DNA from: Bacteroidota bacterium
GTDB taxonomy: Bacteria > Bacteroidota > Bacteroidia > 2-12-FULL-35-15
Assembly (NCBI GenBank): GCA_021323165.1
Contig: JAJTCJ010000046.1
Span: 1-57,871, forward strand
DNA: 57,871 bases
Direction of reading: 5' to 3'
Shown here: positions 42,279 to 50,076 of the stretch, in pieces
How positions within the stretch are numbered: the stretch's first letter is position 1
Layout of the letters: each line of letters opens with the position of its first letter
Position numbers and translations under genes: made by a program
The notes under the pieces: generated by a model
Database searches by the model: none
The model's input: the letters and a program-made list of their open reading frames with translations, nothing else
What the model was told of the DNA's origin: nothing

Positions 42279-43640
42279 TTAGCCCGCAATGGCTTTACCC
42301 AGCTCTTTAAAATCAATACCATCAAAGTTTCCGGAGCTCATCATAAGAAGATTCTTGTTCTCAAAATTCATTTTTAAAAGATCATTGAGAAGCTGCTTGG
42401 AGCTGGTGCAGACAGAAATATTCTTTCCTCCGAAAGCATTTTTAACCTGCTCTTCAGTTATAGGTTTTAATTTTTTATGTTCGATAGTATGAGGGTTGAA
42501 ATAAACAATTGCTTCATCCGCAAGCTCCATTGATCCTTCATACTCTTTCAGGAAATTTTCATTCAGGCTGCTGAATGTATGAAGTTCCATGCATGCGATC
42601 AATTTGCGATCCGGAAATTGTTTTTTCACAGCTTGTGTTGTTGCTTTCAGCTTCGAGGGAGAATGTGCAAAGTCTTTATAAATTGCTGTCTTCGAATTTT
42701 TATTTACCAGCTCCAGACGTTTTGATGCGCCTTTAAAACTTTTGATGGCACTGTAAAACTGCTCATCTGAAACACCTATCTGGATACACACTATTCTTGC
42801 ACCATTTAAATTCATCAGGTTATGATCACCGAAAATCTCCAGCTCTGTATTCCCGACAGAAGTATCGGTGAGAACAGTTATACCTTCTTTAATACTATTT
42901 GCAGGAACAGCATAAGGGAATTTTTTTATATCTGCTCTTGCATGTTCACACACTTTCTTCACTTCAGGATCGAGCTCGCAGTATACAAGGCTTCCATTTG
43001 GTTCTATCAGATCAGCAAAGATGCTGAATTGCTCAACGTAATTATCGAATGTTGGAAATACATTGATGTGATCCCATGCGATTCCGCTGAGGATAGCCAC
43101 ATTTGGTTTATACAAATGAAATTTCGGACGTCTGTCAATCGGAGATGATAAATATTCATCACCCTCGATCACCGCTATCTTCGCATCTTTTGTAAGTTTC
43201 ACCATTGTATCGAAACCTGCAAGCTGAGCACCAACCATATAATCACAATCAATTTTATGATGGTTGAGTACATGCAGGATCATGGCTGTAATAGTTGTTT
43301 TTCCATGACTACCACCTACAACTACACGGATCTTATCTCTTGTTTGTTCATAGATGTATTCGGGATAAGAATATATTTTTAATCCCAATTCCTGTGCTTT
43401 TAATAATTCGGGATTATCAGCTCTTGCGTGCATTCCGAGGATGATCGCGTCAAGTCCTGAATGTATATTATTTACATCCCAGCCTTCTTTTGCGGGAAGC
43501 AATCCTAAATCAGCAAGACGGGTTTTTGAAGGTTCAAAGATCTCGTCATCAGAGCCTGTTACTTTGTATCCTTTTTTATGCATTGCAATGGCCATGTTAT
43601 GCATTGCACTTCCTCCGATTGCTATTAGATGTACTTTCAT
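42279..43640 (-). CDS. mpl: UDP-N-acetylmuramate:L-alanyl-gamma-D-glutamyl-meso-diaminopimelate ligase (murein peptide recycling)
   Basis: Attaches recycled tripeptide to UDP-MurNAc in cell-wall recycling. The 453-residue Mur ligase has an N-terminal IAIGGSAMHNMAIAM loop, the ATP-binding GGSHGKTTITAMIL, the central IEGDEYLSSPIDRRPKF (Mpl-type rather than MurC-type) and AWDHINVFPTFDNYV. The C-terminal domain has YKDFAHSPSKLKATTQAV. Length is normal. A microsatellite of GGTTAAT units lies only 7 bases upstream of its ATG, inside any 5' leader or promoter, so expression may vary with repeat number. Confidence 0.9.
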   Translation of the reverse strand: MKVHLIAIGGSAMHNMAIAMHKKGYKVTGSDDEIFEPSKTRLADLGLLPAKEGWDVNNIHSGLDAIILGMHARADNPELLKAQELGLKIYSYPEYIYEQTRDKIRVVVGGSHGKTTITAMILHVLNHHKIDCDYMVGAQLAGFDTMVKLTKDAKIAVIEGDEYLSSPIDRRPKFHLYKPNVAILSGIAWDHINVFPTFDNYVEQFSIFADLIEPNGSLVYCELDPEVKKVCEHARADIKKFPYAVPANSIKEGITVLTDTSVGNTELEIFGDHNLMNLNGARIVCIQIGVSDEQFYSAIKSFKGASKRLELVNKNSKTAIYKDFAHSPSKLKATTQAVKKQFPDRKLIACMELHTFSSLNENFLKEYEGSMELADEAIVYFNPHTIEHKKLKPITEEQVKNAFGGKNISVCTSSKQLLNDLLKMNFENKNLLMMSSGNFDGIDFKELGKAIAG

Positions 43641-43647
43641 TTTGTTT

Positions 43648-43724
43648 GGTTAATGGTTGAATGGTTAATGGTTAATGGTTAATGGTTAATGGTTAATGGT
43701 TAATGGTTAATGGTTAATGGTTAA
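43648..43724. repeat. Heptanucleotide microsatellite (GGTTAAT)n upstream of mpl
   Basis: Eight perfect GGTTAAT units run from 43663 to 43718, with a partial ninth to 43724 and two slightly imperfect units at 43648-43662. On the minus strand this is ATTAACC repeated directly before the mpl ATG. A shorter echo (GGTTAATGGTTA) occurs near 52404. Confidence 0.97.
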
Positions 43725-43869
43725 ATTTATTGATTAAGCATGCTTGAAATGAACCGAGGATTTGAAGTTTTAAACAAGCGAAAGTTAATGGAACAGACTT
43801 AGAACGCGGATGAAACGGAAAGGACGGATCTGAAACGGATTTAAAAAGGTTTGGCAGGGTCGGGATTAC

Positions 43870-44095
43870 AAACTGCAAGATGAATAATTTTAGTTCTAAA
43901 TAAAATTCGGAGTCGCGGGTGAGACCTGGCTGGACGCGATGTCGTGTCGGGGTGAACCTTTTTTTTCTAAAAAATCTTAACAGGAGCTTTAGTTCTCCTG
44001 TTTTAGATTTTTAGAAAAAAGAGGAGAGGCGTGTAGGAATCGTCCGGCCTTGATCTTTTGTTTCTTTTCTGTCAAGAGAAAAGAAAATAGTAAGA
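43870..44095. other. Unexplained intergenic element: G-rich block plus two long hairpins
   Basis: A GC-rich stretch (GAGTCGCGGGTGAGACC, CGCGATGTCGTGTCGGGG) unlike the AT-rich surroundings is followed by a hairpin at 43961-44020 (TCTAAAAAATCT...CAGGAG / CTCCTG...AGATTTTTAGA, stem about 26 bp with a bulge) and a second one at 44061-44086 (TTTCTTTTCT / AGAAAAGAAA, loop GTCAAG). The second could terminate the oligopeptide transporter operon. I see no coding frame. It may be a larger extragenic repeat of this genome. Confidence 0.55.
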
Positions 44096-44099
44096 GAAA

Positions 44100-45455
44100 T
44101 TAACGCTTAAGTCGGGGATCCAGGGCATCTCTTAATCCTTCTCCCAAAAGATTGTAGATCGTTACAGTAAGAAAGATCGCAAGTCCCGGAAATACAACCA
44201 GCCACCATGCGCTGTACTGTTCGCGTCCCGCATTTAATAATGATCCCCAGGTTACAGTATTTGGAGGAACACCAACTCCAAGAAAAGACAAAGCTGATTC
44301 AATCAGGATAGCGGAAGCTACTCCGAAGGCGATTGCGACAAGGGCAGGAGCTATAGCATTCGGCAATGCATGTTTGAAGATGATCCGGGACTCTGAGAAA
44401 CCCATTGATTTCGCAGCCTGAATATATTCAAGAGTGGAAACACGAAGAAACTCTGCGCGTGTTAATCTTGCAATGGATGTCCAGCCGGTAAGTCCAATGA
44501 TCACCATTATATTGATGATCGACTTTTCTTTTGCGATTGCTGCTACAGAAATTATCAGGATAAGCAGAGGCATTGAGATAAGGATTTCGATGCAGCGGGA
44601 AATGATTGAATCAACAGGAATAAACACTGATCTGTTAAGAAATGGAAATCTGCCGATAATCTTTCCAATAAAATAAAAGATAAGAAGAACAAAACAAAAG
44701 ATAAGCAGACTCAATAATAATTGTCCGACCATGGCAAGGCTTGATATTGAAAATCCATCAGCAATAGAGTAAGAGCGAACAGAAAAACCATAATACCAGG
44801 CAAAGATGATTCCGAGCAAAAATGTCCAGAAGGCACCGCGGCTTGTCTGAAGCTTTGTGTCTCCGAAATAACCCGCCAATGCTCCAAGTACGAGTCCGAG
44901 TAATGAAGCAATTCCCATTGATAAAATTCCTATAGTCAGCGAAACACGTGTTCCGTTTATCAATCCCGAAAGAACATCTTCACCCCCTTTGTTAGTTCCA
45001 AGCAAATGTCTGAAACGTGAAGGCATTTCAACCTGTTCTCCGTCTTTGTTTGTAAAAAGCTGAGGAGCTCCCGGTGCAACATACTCTGCATTATCGTAAT
45101 CAGTTTTATTCGGTGCATAAGGAACAGGTGCGAAAATAATTGTTTCAGCATCCAGTTTTTTCCATTCAGTTATATCAAACTGAAGATTTTCTGTTTCACC
45201 GGTCTGTTCATTTCTGATCTCACAATTATTTGAAAATGAAAAAGCAGGAAACATAGAAACTCCTTTGTATTTACAATACAGAGGCTGATCAGTGGCAATG
45301 AATGGAGCAATTAAGGCTATGAACGCAAGAAAGATAAGTATGCGGTAAGAATAATATGCAGGTTTATTTTTTTTGAATTGAGCCCAGGCGTATTTCTTAA
45401 AATCAAACTGATTTATATTTTTGGAAAAGGTAATATGTTCTTTTACGCTGCTCAT
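44100..45455 (-). CDS. Peptide ABC transporter permease (OppC/DppC-like)
   Basis: A 451-residue inner-membrane permease for oligopeptide uptake. The N-terminal OppC_N helix (ILIFLAFIALIAPFIATDQP) precedes an unusually long periplasmic insertion, then the conserved HLLGTNKGGEDVLSGLINGTRVSL, and the cytoplasmic EAA loop EFLRVSTLEYIQAAKSMGFSESRIIFKHALPN. It ends with LLGEGLRDALDPRLKR, the family's C-terminus. Its ATG overlaps the stop of the partner permease as TAATG, so the two are translationally coupled. Long insertions are normal for these permeases in Bacteroidota. Confidence 0.92.
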   Translation of the reverse strand: MSSVKEHITFSKNINQFDFKKYAWAQFKKNKPAYYSYRILIFLAFIALIAPFIATDQPLYCKYKGVSMFPAFSFSNNCEIRNEQTGETENLQFDITEWKKLDAETIIFAPVPYAPNKTDYDNAEYVAPGAPQLFTNKDGEQVEMPSRFRHLLGTNKGGEDVLSGLINGTRVSLTIGILSMGIASLLGLVLGALAGYFGDTKLQTSRGAFWTFLLGIIFAWYYGFSVRSYSIADGFSISSLAMVGQLLLSLLIFCFVLLIFYFIGKIIGRFPFLNRSVFIPVDSIISRCIEILISMPLLILIISVAAIAKEKSIINIMVIIGLTGWTSIARLTRAEFLRVSTLEYIQAAKSMGFSESRIIFKHALPNAIAPALVAIAFGVASAILIESALSFLGVGVPPNTVTWGSLLNAGREQYSAWWLVVFPGLAIFLTVTIYNLLGEGLRDALDPRLKR

Positions 45456-46930
45456 TATTTATAAGAGATCCGCGGATCTGCAATAGCATATAAAATATCA
45501 GAGATTAAATATCCAACCAGTGTTAAAAAACCTGTGATGGTGAACACTGCAATGATCATTGGATAATTATTGCTTTGAATTCCGAGAAAGGTTTCAAAGC
45601 CCATTCCCGGTATGGTGAAAATGCTTTCAATTATTACAGATCCTCCGATAGCGGCAGGAAATATATTTGCGAAAACTGTTATAATAGGAAGTAATGAATT
45701 TCTAAATGCATGTTTCCAGATCACTTTATTTTCCGGCAAACCCTTAGCACGAGCAGTACGGATATAATCCTGTCCTAATGTTTCTATCATTGATACGCGC
45801 ATGGTACGGGATAAGAAAGCGAAGGAACTGTATGTGTAACAAATTGCAGGAAGGATCAAGTAGGGTAAGGATAATTTTATTTTTTCGAAAAGACCTGCAT
45901 CATCCGGATAACCAGTTGCAGGTTTAACGCCTGATGCGGGAAACCAAGGGAAGACATCAGTGTTTGCGAAAGTCATCAGAAGTAAAGTCGCCAGCCAGAA
46001 TGATGGCATAGAATATAACATAAATAAAATGACTGATGATGTACGATCAAAGCGGGAACCTCTTTTCGCTGAAGCTTTTACTCCTATGGGAATACTAACA
46101 AGATAAGCCAGGATAACAGAAAGCAAAGCGAAGAACATTGACCATCCTATCTTGGAAAAGATCACATCTGAGACAGGTTGTTTGGTTGTGTAAGAAGTTC
46201 CGAAATCAAGACGGATCAATCCTTTTGAGAATTGTCCTCCATCACCAAAAAGCCAGCGGTGATATTGATTTTGTGTTCCGTAAAAAGCAAGACGGGGAAT
46301 ATAATTTTTCCATTTAGTGCTTGCTGCAGGGATTTTATTATAATCTACAATGACTGAATTAAAAGGTGACCTGAAAGGATCAAAAAAAGGATAAATAGAA
46401 AGTATTGTATTTATCTTTTTAAACTTTGCATCAATTATCACAGGTTCGTGTGAAGACTTTAGCGCAAGCACTTCATATTTTAACTGGTTCATATTCTCCA
46501 GCACTTCATTTGTATTGTGTTTTTTTATTTCATTGGAATCCGGAGAGAATAACATCAATGAATTATAAAATTGATTCAGTGAGTTTGAATATTGTTGGAT
46601 CTCCTGCCAGTTGCCGTGCCGGTCAATAAGGCGATCCATAGCTTCACGTTCATTCTTATCGAAGATCCTGTAAAGCGTATCAGGCCTGGATAACGAAGTA
46701 AGAGAAACATAAAAAACAGGGAGATCGAGTCCTAGTTTTTTCCGCCAGAAGATCTTATCCTGAATTTGGCTGAGGCTTTGAGTGCCGATATCACCGCCAG
46801 ATTGCGAGGATGAAACCATTCGTTCAACAGGATCACCCGGAGCATTAATGCTTATAATAAATCCAAGGAGAGTTATTACTATAAGTGTAGGAATAAAAAT
46901 AAAAATTCGTTTTACAATGTAGCCGAGCAT
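45455..46930 (-). CDS. Peptide ABC transporter permease (OppB/DppB-like)
   Basis: The partner permease, 491 residues. It starts with the typical YIVKRIFIFIPTLIVITLLGFIISINAPGDP. A periplasmic insertion of about 200 residues holds many charged residues (around 50-250), followed by FDRTSSVILFMLYSMPSFWLATLLL and the EAA loop ETLGQDYIRTARAKGLPENKVIWKHAFRNSLLP. It lies 9 bases after the substrate-binding protein gene. The two ATPases are not in the window and must be encoded elsewhere or beyond another locus. Confidence 0.92.
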   Translation of the reverse strand: MLGYIVKRIFIFIPTLIVITLLGFIISINAPGDPVERMVSSSQSGGDIGTQSLSQIQDKIFWRKKLGLDLPVFYVSLTSLSRPDTLYRIFDKNEREAMDRLIDRHGNWQEIQQYSNSLNQFYNSLMLFSPDSNEIKKHNTNEVLENMNQLKYEVLALKSSHEPVIIDAKFKKINTILSIYPFFDPFRSPFNSVIVDYNKIPAASTKWKNYIPRLAFYGTQNQYHRWLFGDGGQFSKGLIRLDFGTSYTTKQPVSDVIFSKIGWSMFFALLSVILAYLVSIPIGVKASAKRGSRFDRTSSVILFMLYSMPSFWLATLLLMTFANTDVFPWFPASGVKPATGYPDDAGLFEKIKLSLPYLILPAICYTYSSFAFLSRTMRVSMIETLGQDYIRTARAKGLPENKVIWKHAFRNSLLPIITVFANIFPAAIGGSVIIESIFTIPGMGFETFLGIQSNNYPMIIAVFTITGFLTLVGYLISDILYAIADPRISYK

Positions 46931-46939
46931 TGATTTTTA

Positions 46940-48829
46940 TTAGTTAGCTGCTGCTGCAGCCTTTACACTTGTTCCTGTGTTTGATAAAAGTTTCAGATTT
47001 GTAAGCCAGTTACCCGGACGTTCAAAATACATTTCTTGGTTGCCGAATCTTTTATGGATCACGTTTCTGCGTAGAGAAGAGAACATAAAAACATAAGGCT
47101 GTTCGTCATAAACGATCTGCTGGAATTTCTTAACGAGAACAGCACGTTTATTATCATCCATTTCATATTTGATCGAATCAATGATCGCGTCTGATTCTGC
47201 GTTTCCGAATCCACCGAAATTTGAACCTTTAGTAACCCATGCGGAAGTATGCCAGATCTGTGTATAATCTTCAGGAGCAAAGCTGCCGCCCCATCCGCCA
47301 ATCATCATGTCGAAATCATGGTTGTTTGCATTGCCGATGATAACAGAAAAGTCAAGAGGATTCATGTTCGCTTTCACACCCGCTTTGTACATAGCCTCTG
47401 AAGTCATCTGAGAAATATCTTTCCAGGCAACATCAGAATTAGAATAGTTAAGGTCGAATTCGAATTTTATCTTTTTACCATCAACCATTTTATCTCGGAT
47501 GTTATCACCATCTGTATCTTTCCATCCCGCTTCATCAAGTAATTTTTTGGCACCTTCAATATCGAATTGAATAAGTTTCAGGTCTGAATTGTATTCAGGT
47601 TTTAATGGAGAAACGGGGCCGACAATACGTTTGTTTTTTCCTTTATTCACCACTTTATTGATGTCATCAAGAGGAACAAGCATTGCGATTGCACGTCTGG
47701 TTTTCTTATCAGTGAAAATAGGTTTGCGTTTGATCCCATCAGGTTTCTGGTTCATACACATATAACCATAGTAATATGTGTCGGTGAAGCGGGCGTTATA
47801 ATTTGCATTGAAGTTTGTATCCTTTTGTAGTTCGATGAGTGTCTTTGTGGAGATAGAAGTGGTGGCATCAAGAGCCTGTGATTTGAATTCAAGGATCTGA
47901 GAATTCTGATCTTTATTCAGTTTGAAAATGATCTTGTCAGGAAATGAAGTTTCATACATATTTTTTGAATTCATGCTCCAGTGATCTTTTTTTCGGGCAA
48001 GGATCATCTCTTGTCCGGCATCCCATTTTTCAACATAATATGGTCCGGCACCAACAAGGAATTTGGGATCATGACCGTATTTAGCGCTGTTAAATTCAGC
48101 AGCCCAGCCATTCAGATCCTTTTGCTGATCCGCTTTAAATTTTGGATCGTCAAATTGCTGGAAAGTGTATTTCGACATGATATTGGTCTTGTCGAAGAAA
48201 GTACGCTGCATGATAGGATAATCAGCCAGGAACACAATGTTCTGAATGTATTTCCTTTTCATTTTAAGAGTGAACTTACGTGGAGAAGTTTTATCTACAA
48301 TGATATCCTCAAGATTATCCAGATAAGGTTTAGCGTGGGGATTATTGGTTAACGGGTTTTTGCAGGCTTTGAAAGTGTAAATAATATCTTCAACAGTGAT
48401 AGGAGAACCATCATCAAATTTAATATCATCTCTTAATTCGTAAGTGAAATTAAGTCCGTCCGGAGAGATCTCAGGCAATGCTTTTACGCATCCTGGGCGG
48501 GGAGTAAGGTTTTGGAAATCCACGCCTATGATGTATGTTTGAGTGTATCCCATGCGTTCGCTTCTTGAAACGCTGAGACCGTTGCAGGGATGCATATCAT
48601 CCGGTTCAGAAATATCGTGATAGACCAAGACATTTTCCTTTGACCAGGAAGGCAGAAAAGAAGCAGCATCATCTATCTTAATGTATCTAACATCTGTCAC
48701 ATTCACTTTTTTGTTAAGAGAATCGTTGGATGTGGAAGAAGAAGAGTTATTGTTGCTGCATGCCGAAAATAAGGCGAATGCAGAAATAGTGAAAATATAT
48801 CCGGCTGTAATAGATGAACTTTTGGCCAT
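46940..48829 (-). CDS. Peptide ABC transporter substrate-binding lipoprotein (SBP family 5)
   Basis: A 629-residue lipoprotein; lipobox SAC at residue 24 in FALFSACSNNN, then a Ser/Asn linker. The family 5 signature follows: LTPRPGCVKALPEISPDGLNFTYELRDDIKFDDGSPITVEDIIYTFKA (split over the first 170 residues), and later AGPYYVEKWDAGQEM and GGWGGSFAPEDYTQIWH. It delivers peptides to the two permeases downstream. A -7 promoter element lies upstream at 48859. The gene appears intact. Confidence 0.93.
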   Translation of the reverse strand: MAKSSSITAGYIFTISAFALFSACSNNNSSSSTSNDSLNKKVNVTDVRYIKIDDAASFLPSWSKENVLVYHDISEPDDMHPCNGLSVSRSERMGYTQTYIIGVDFQNLTPRPGCVKALPEISPDGLNFTYELRDDIKFDDGSPITVEDIIYTFKACKNPLTNNPHAKPYLDNLEDIIVDKTSPRKFTLKMKRKYIQNIVFLADYPIMQRTFFDKTNIMSKYTFQQFDDPKFKADQQKDLNGWAAEFNSAKYGHDPKFLVGAGPYYVEKWDAGQEMILARKKDHWSMNSKNMYETSFPDKIIFKLNKDQNSQILEFKSQALDATTSISTKTLIELQKDTNFNANYNARFTDTYYYGYMCMNQKPDGIKRKPIFTDKKTRRAIAMLVPLDDINKVVNKGKNKRIVGPVSPLKPEYNSDLKLIQFDIEGAKKLLDEAGWKDTDGDNIRDKMVDGKKIKFEFDLNYSNSDVAWKDISQMTSEAMYKAGVKANMNPLDFSVIIGNANNHDFDMMIGGWGGSFAPEDYTQIWHTSAWVTKGSNFGGFGNAESDAIIDSIKYEMDDNKRAVLVKKFQQIVYDEQPYVFMFSSLRRNVIHKRFGNQEMYFERPGNWLTNLKLLSNTGTSVKAAAAAN

Positions 48830-48858
48830 AATCCTTAAGATGTTGATGGTGGTGAAGG

Positions 48859-48866
48859 CAAATATA
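48859..48866 (-). promoter_or_regulatory. -7 promoter element (TAtaTTTG) of the peptide transporter operon
   Basis: TATATTTGC on the minus strand, 30 bases upstream of the substrate-binding protein ATG. The -33 region is weak (TTTTA). Confidence 0.55.
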
Positions 48867-48983
48867 ATATTCAGAGTCCAGTAAAACTATAAAAGTTGGA
48901 TAAATGTTAGAGATTAGGAAATGAGGCTGATAGCTGATTTTATGATTTTTTTGTTTTAGATTAAAGAATCTTTTTCTACATTA

Positions 48984-49033
48984 ACTGGCGTACGGGTAAC
49001 TGTACCGAGGGTTCGAATCCCTCCCTCACCGCA
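48984..49033 (+). pseudogene. 3' half of a tRNA-Ser (5' half missing)
   Basis: From 48984 the sequence reads AACTGG (3' side of the anticodon stem), then a long variable arm GTACGGGTAACTGTAC (48990-49005), a complete T arm GAGGG-TTCGAAT-CCCTC (49007-49023), a 3' acceptor strand CCTCACC (49024-49030), the discriminator G and CA. The long variable arm marks it as serine type. The matching 5' strand GGTGAGG, the D arm and the anticodon are absent: bases before 48984 are ordinary AT-rich spacer. It cannot fold as a tRNA. A terminator follows directly. Confidence 0.85.
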
Positions 49034-49046
49034 GACGAATTGAATG

Positions 49047-49070
49047 AAACCCGCTTTTTCAGCGGGTTTT
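49047..49070 (+). terminator. Rho-independent terminator after the tRNA-Ser remnant
   Basis: AAACCCGC and GCGGGTTT form a perfect eight-base stem around TTTTTCA, followed by TATTTTTA. It was evidently the terminator of the tRNA gene. Confidence 0.85.
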
Positions 49071-49248
49071 ATTTTTATCAGCTAACGTTAAAAGCTTTTT
49101 TGGTTTTATAAGTAGGCTGGTAAAAATAAAATAGCGATGCGCAGCAATCGCTTTCATTTCATTTTCCAAATGGGTGAACAGGGATCATTGAAAATAATCC
49201 CACCTTTATTGGCTATTTTTTTCATCTCAACCCAACTAATCTCCTCCT

Positions 49249-50061
49249 ATGAACTTTCACTTAATCTGGAATGATAAAAAAGGCTTTATGGATTCTGCAA
49301 AGCATCCTCTTTCCGATAAGCTTGTTATGAGAATAACAAACTGTATTTCCAGCATTATTAAACACCATCCTGATTGTAAAATAAATTTTTACTCGAATAC
49401 GCTTGAGGACTCATTTCGAAAACAGCTAAAGGATCAATTTAACAATATTGAATTTCATTTAGTTCAGTTAGAGGAATATCTGAAAAACAGCCCTTTGGAA
49501 AATAAGCATGAAGAATTAAACGCTTTATTTAATGTGGAAAACGGAGTAGTTTGTTATTCGGATCTTCTCCGCTTGTTAATTCTTTATAAAGAAGGGGGCA
49601 TCTACATGGACTGTAATGACAGCATTGTTTTAAAGCCTCTTAATAAGTTCGTAAATGCAATTGGTTGGGAACACCAGGGAACACTCGGAAATGCGGTAAT
49701 GATATTTGAAAAAGAAAATCCTTTTTTAAAGGTCTGCCTGGAAAGATTTCTATCTGTTAAAAACGATCAATGGGGTGCGCATGGCCCGCAGCTCTTAACA
49801 AGCACTTATAGTTCTTTGGGACAACTGTTAAATTATGATGTTCCTGTCTCTTATTTTTATCCCGTAAGCTGGCAGAAATGCAAGCTGCTTTATTTGGAAA
49901 ATTTACATTCAAGCTTCAGAGAACCGCTGATCAATTTCATCGAAAATAATACCTATGTATTGTCCTATTTTGGTACAAGTCAGAATGTGAATGAAAGCAG
50001 CATTTCTACTGATTCTGTTATCGGGCATTTTCTGGATCAGGCTCTGATCAAGGAGAATTGA
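49249..50061 (+). CDS. Glycosyltransferase with DXD motif (GT32-like)
   Basis: A 270-residue protein that starts FHLIWNDKKGF and contains the sugar-nucleotide block YSDLLRLLILYKEGGIYMDCND, whose DCND gives the metal-binding DXD-type motif, then WEHQGTLGNAVMIFEKENPFL and WGAHGPQLLTSTY. This matches the 'sugar-binding region containing DXD' family, which adds single sugars to glycans. It has no signal or membrane segment. It is followed convergently by a second glycosyltransferase gene, so a small glycan locus is likely. The acceptor is unknown. Confidence 0.82.
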   Translation: MNFHLIWNDKKGFMDSAKHPLSDKLVMRITNCISSIIKHHPDCKINFYSNTLEDSFRKQLKDQFNNIEFHLVQLEEYLKNSPLENKHEELNALFNVENGVVCYSDLLRLLILYKEGGIYMDCNDSIVLKPLNKFVNAIGWEHQGTLGNAVMIFEKENPFLKVCLERFLSVKNDQWGAHGPQLLTSTYSSLGQLLNYDVPVSYFYPVSWQKCKLLYLENLHSSFREPLINFIENNTYVLSYFGTSQNVNESSISTDSVIGHFLDQALIKEN

Positions 50062-50076
50062 GGATTCCTTAAGAAT

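Noticed and set aside
43648..43724. CRISPR-like array
   Set aside because: The repeats are contiguous heptamers without spacers. The 189-bp repeats at 11021-11587 are coding tandem repeats. No cas gene is in the window.
44940..44960. ACACGTGT palindrome as a parS site
   Set aside because: parS has TTCACGTGAA-type arms; this one differs, lies in coding sequence and is 20 kb from parAB. CACGTG words inside parA and parB also lack the required arms.
48984..49033. Right attachment site of a large integrated island lying to the left
   Set aside because: No intact tRNA-Ser and no integrase occur in the 49 kb to the left, and the genes there are ordinary chromosomal ones. An excised or much larger element cannot be excluded.
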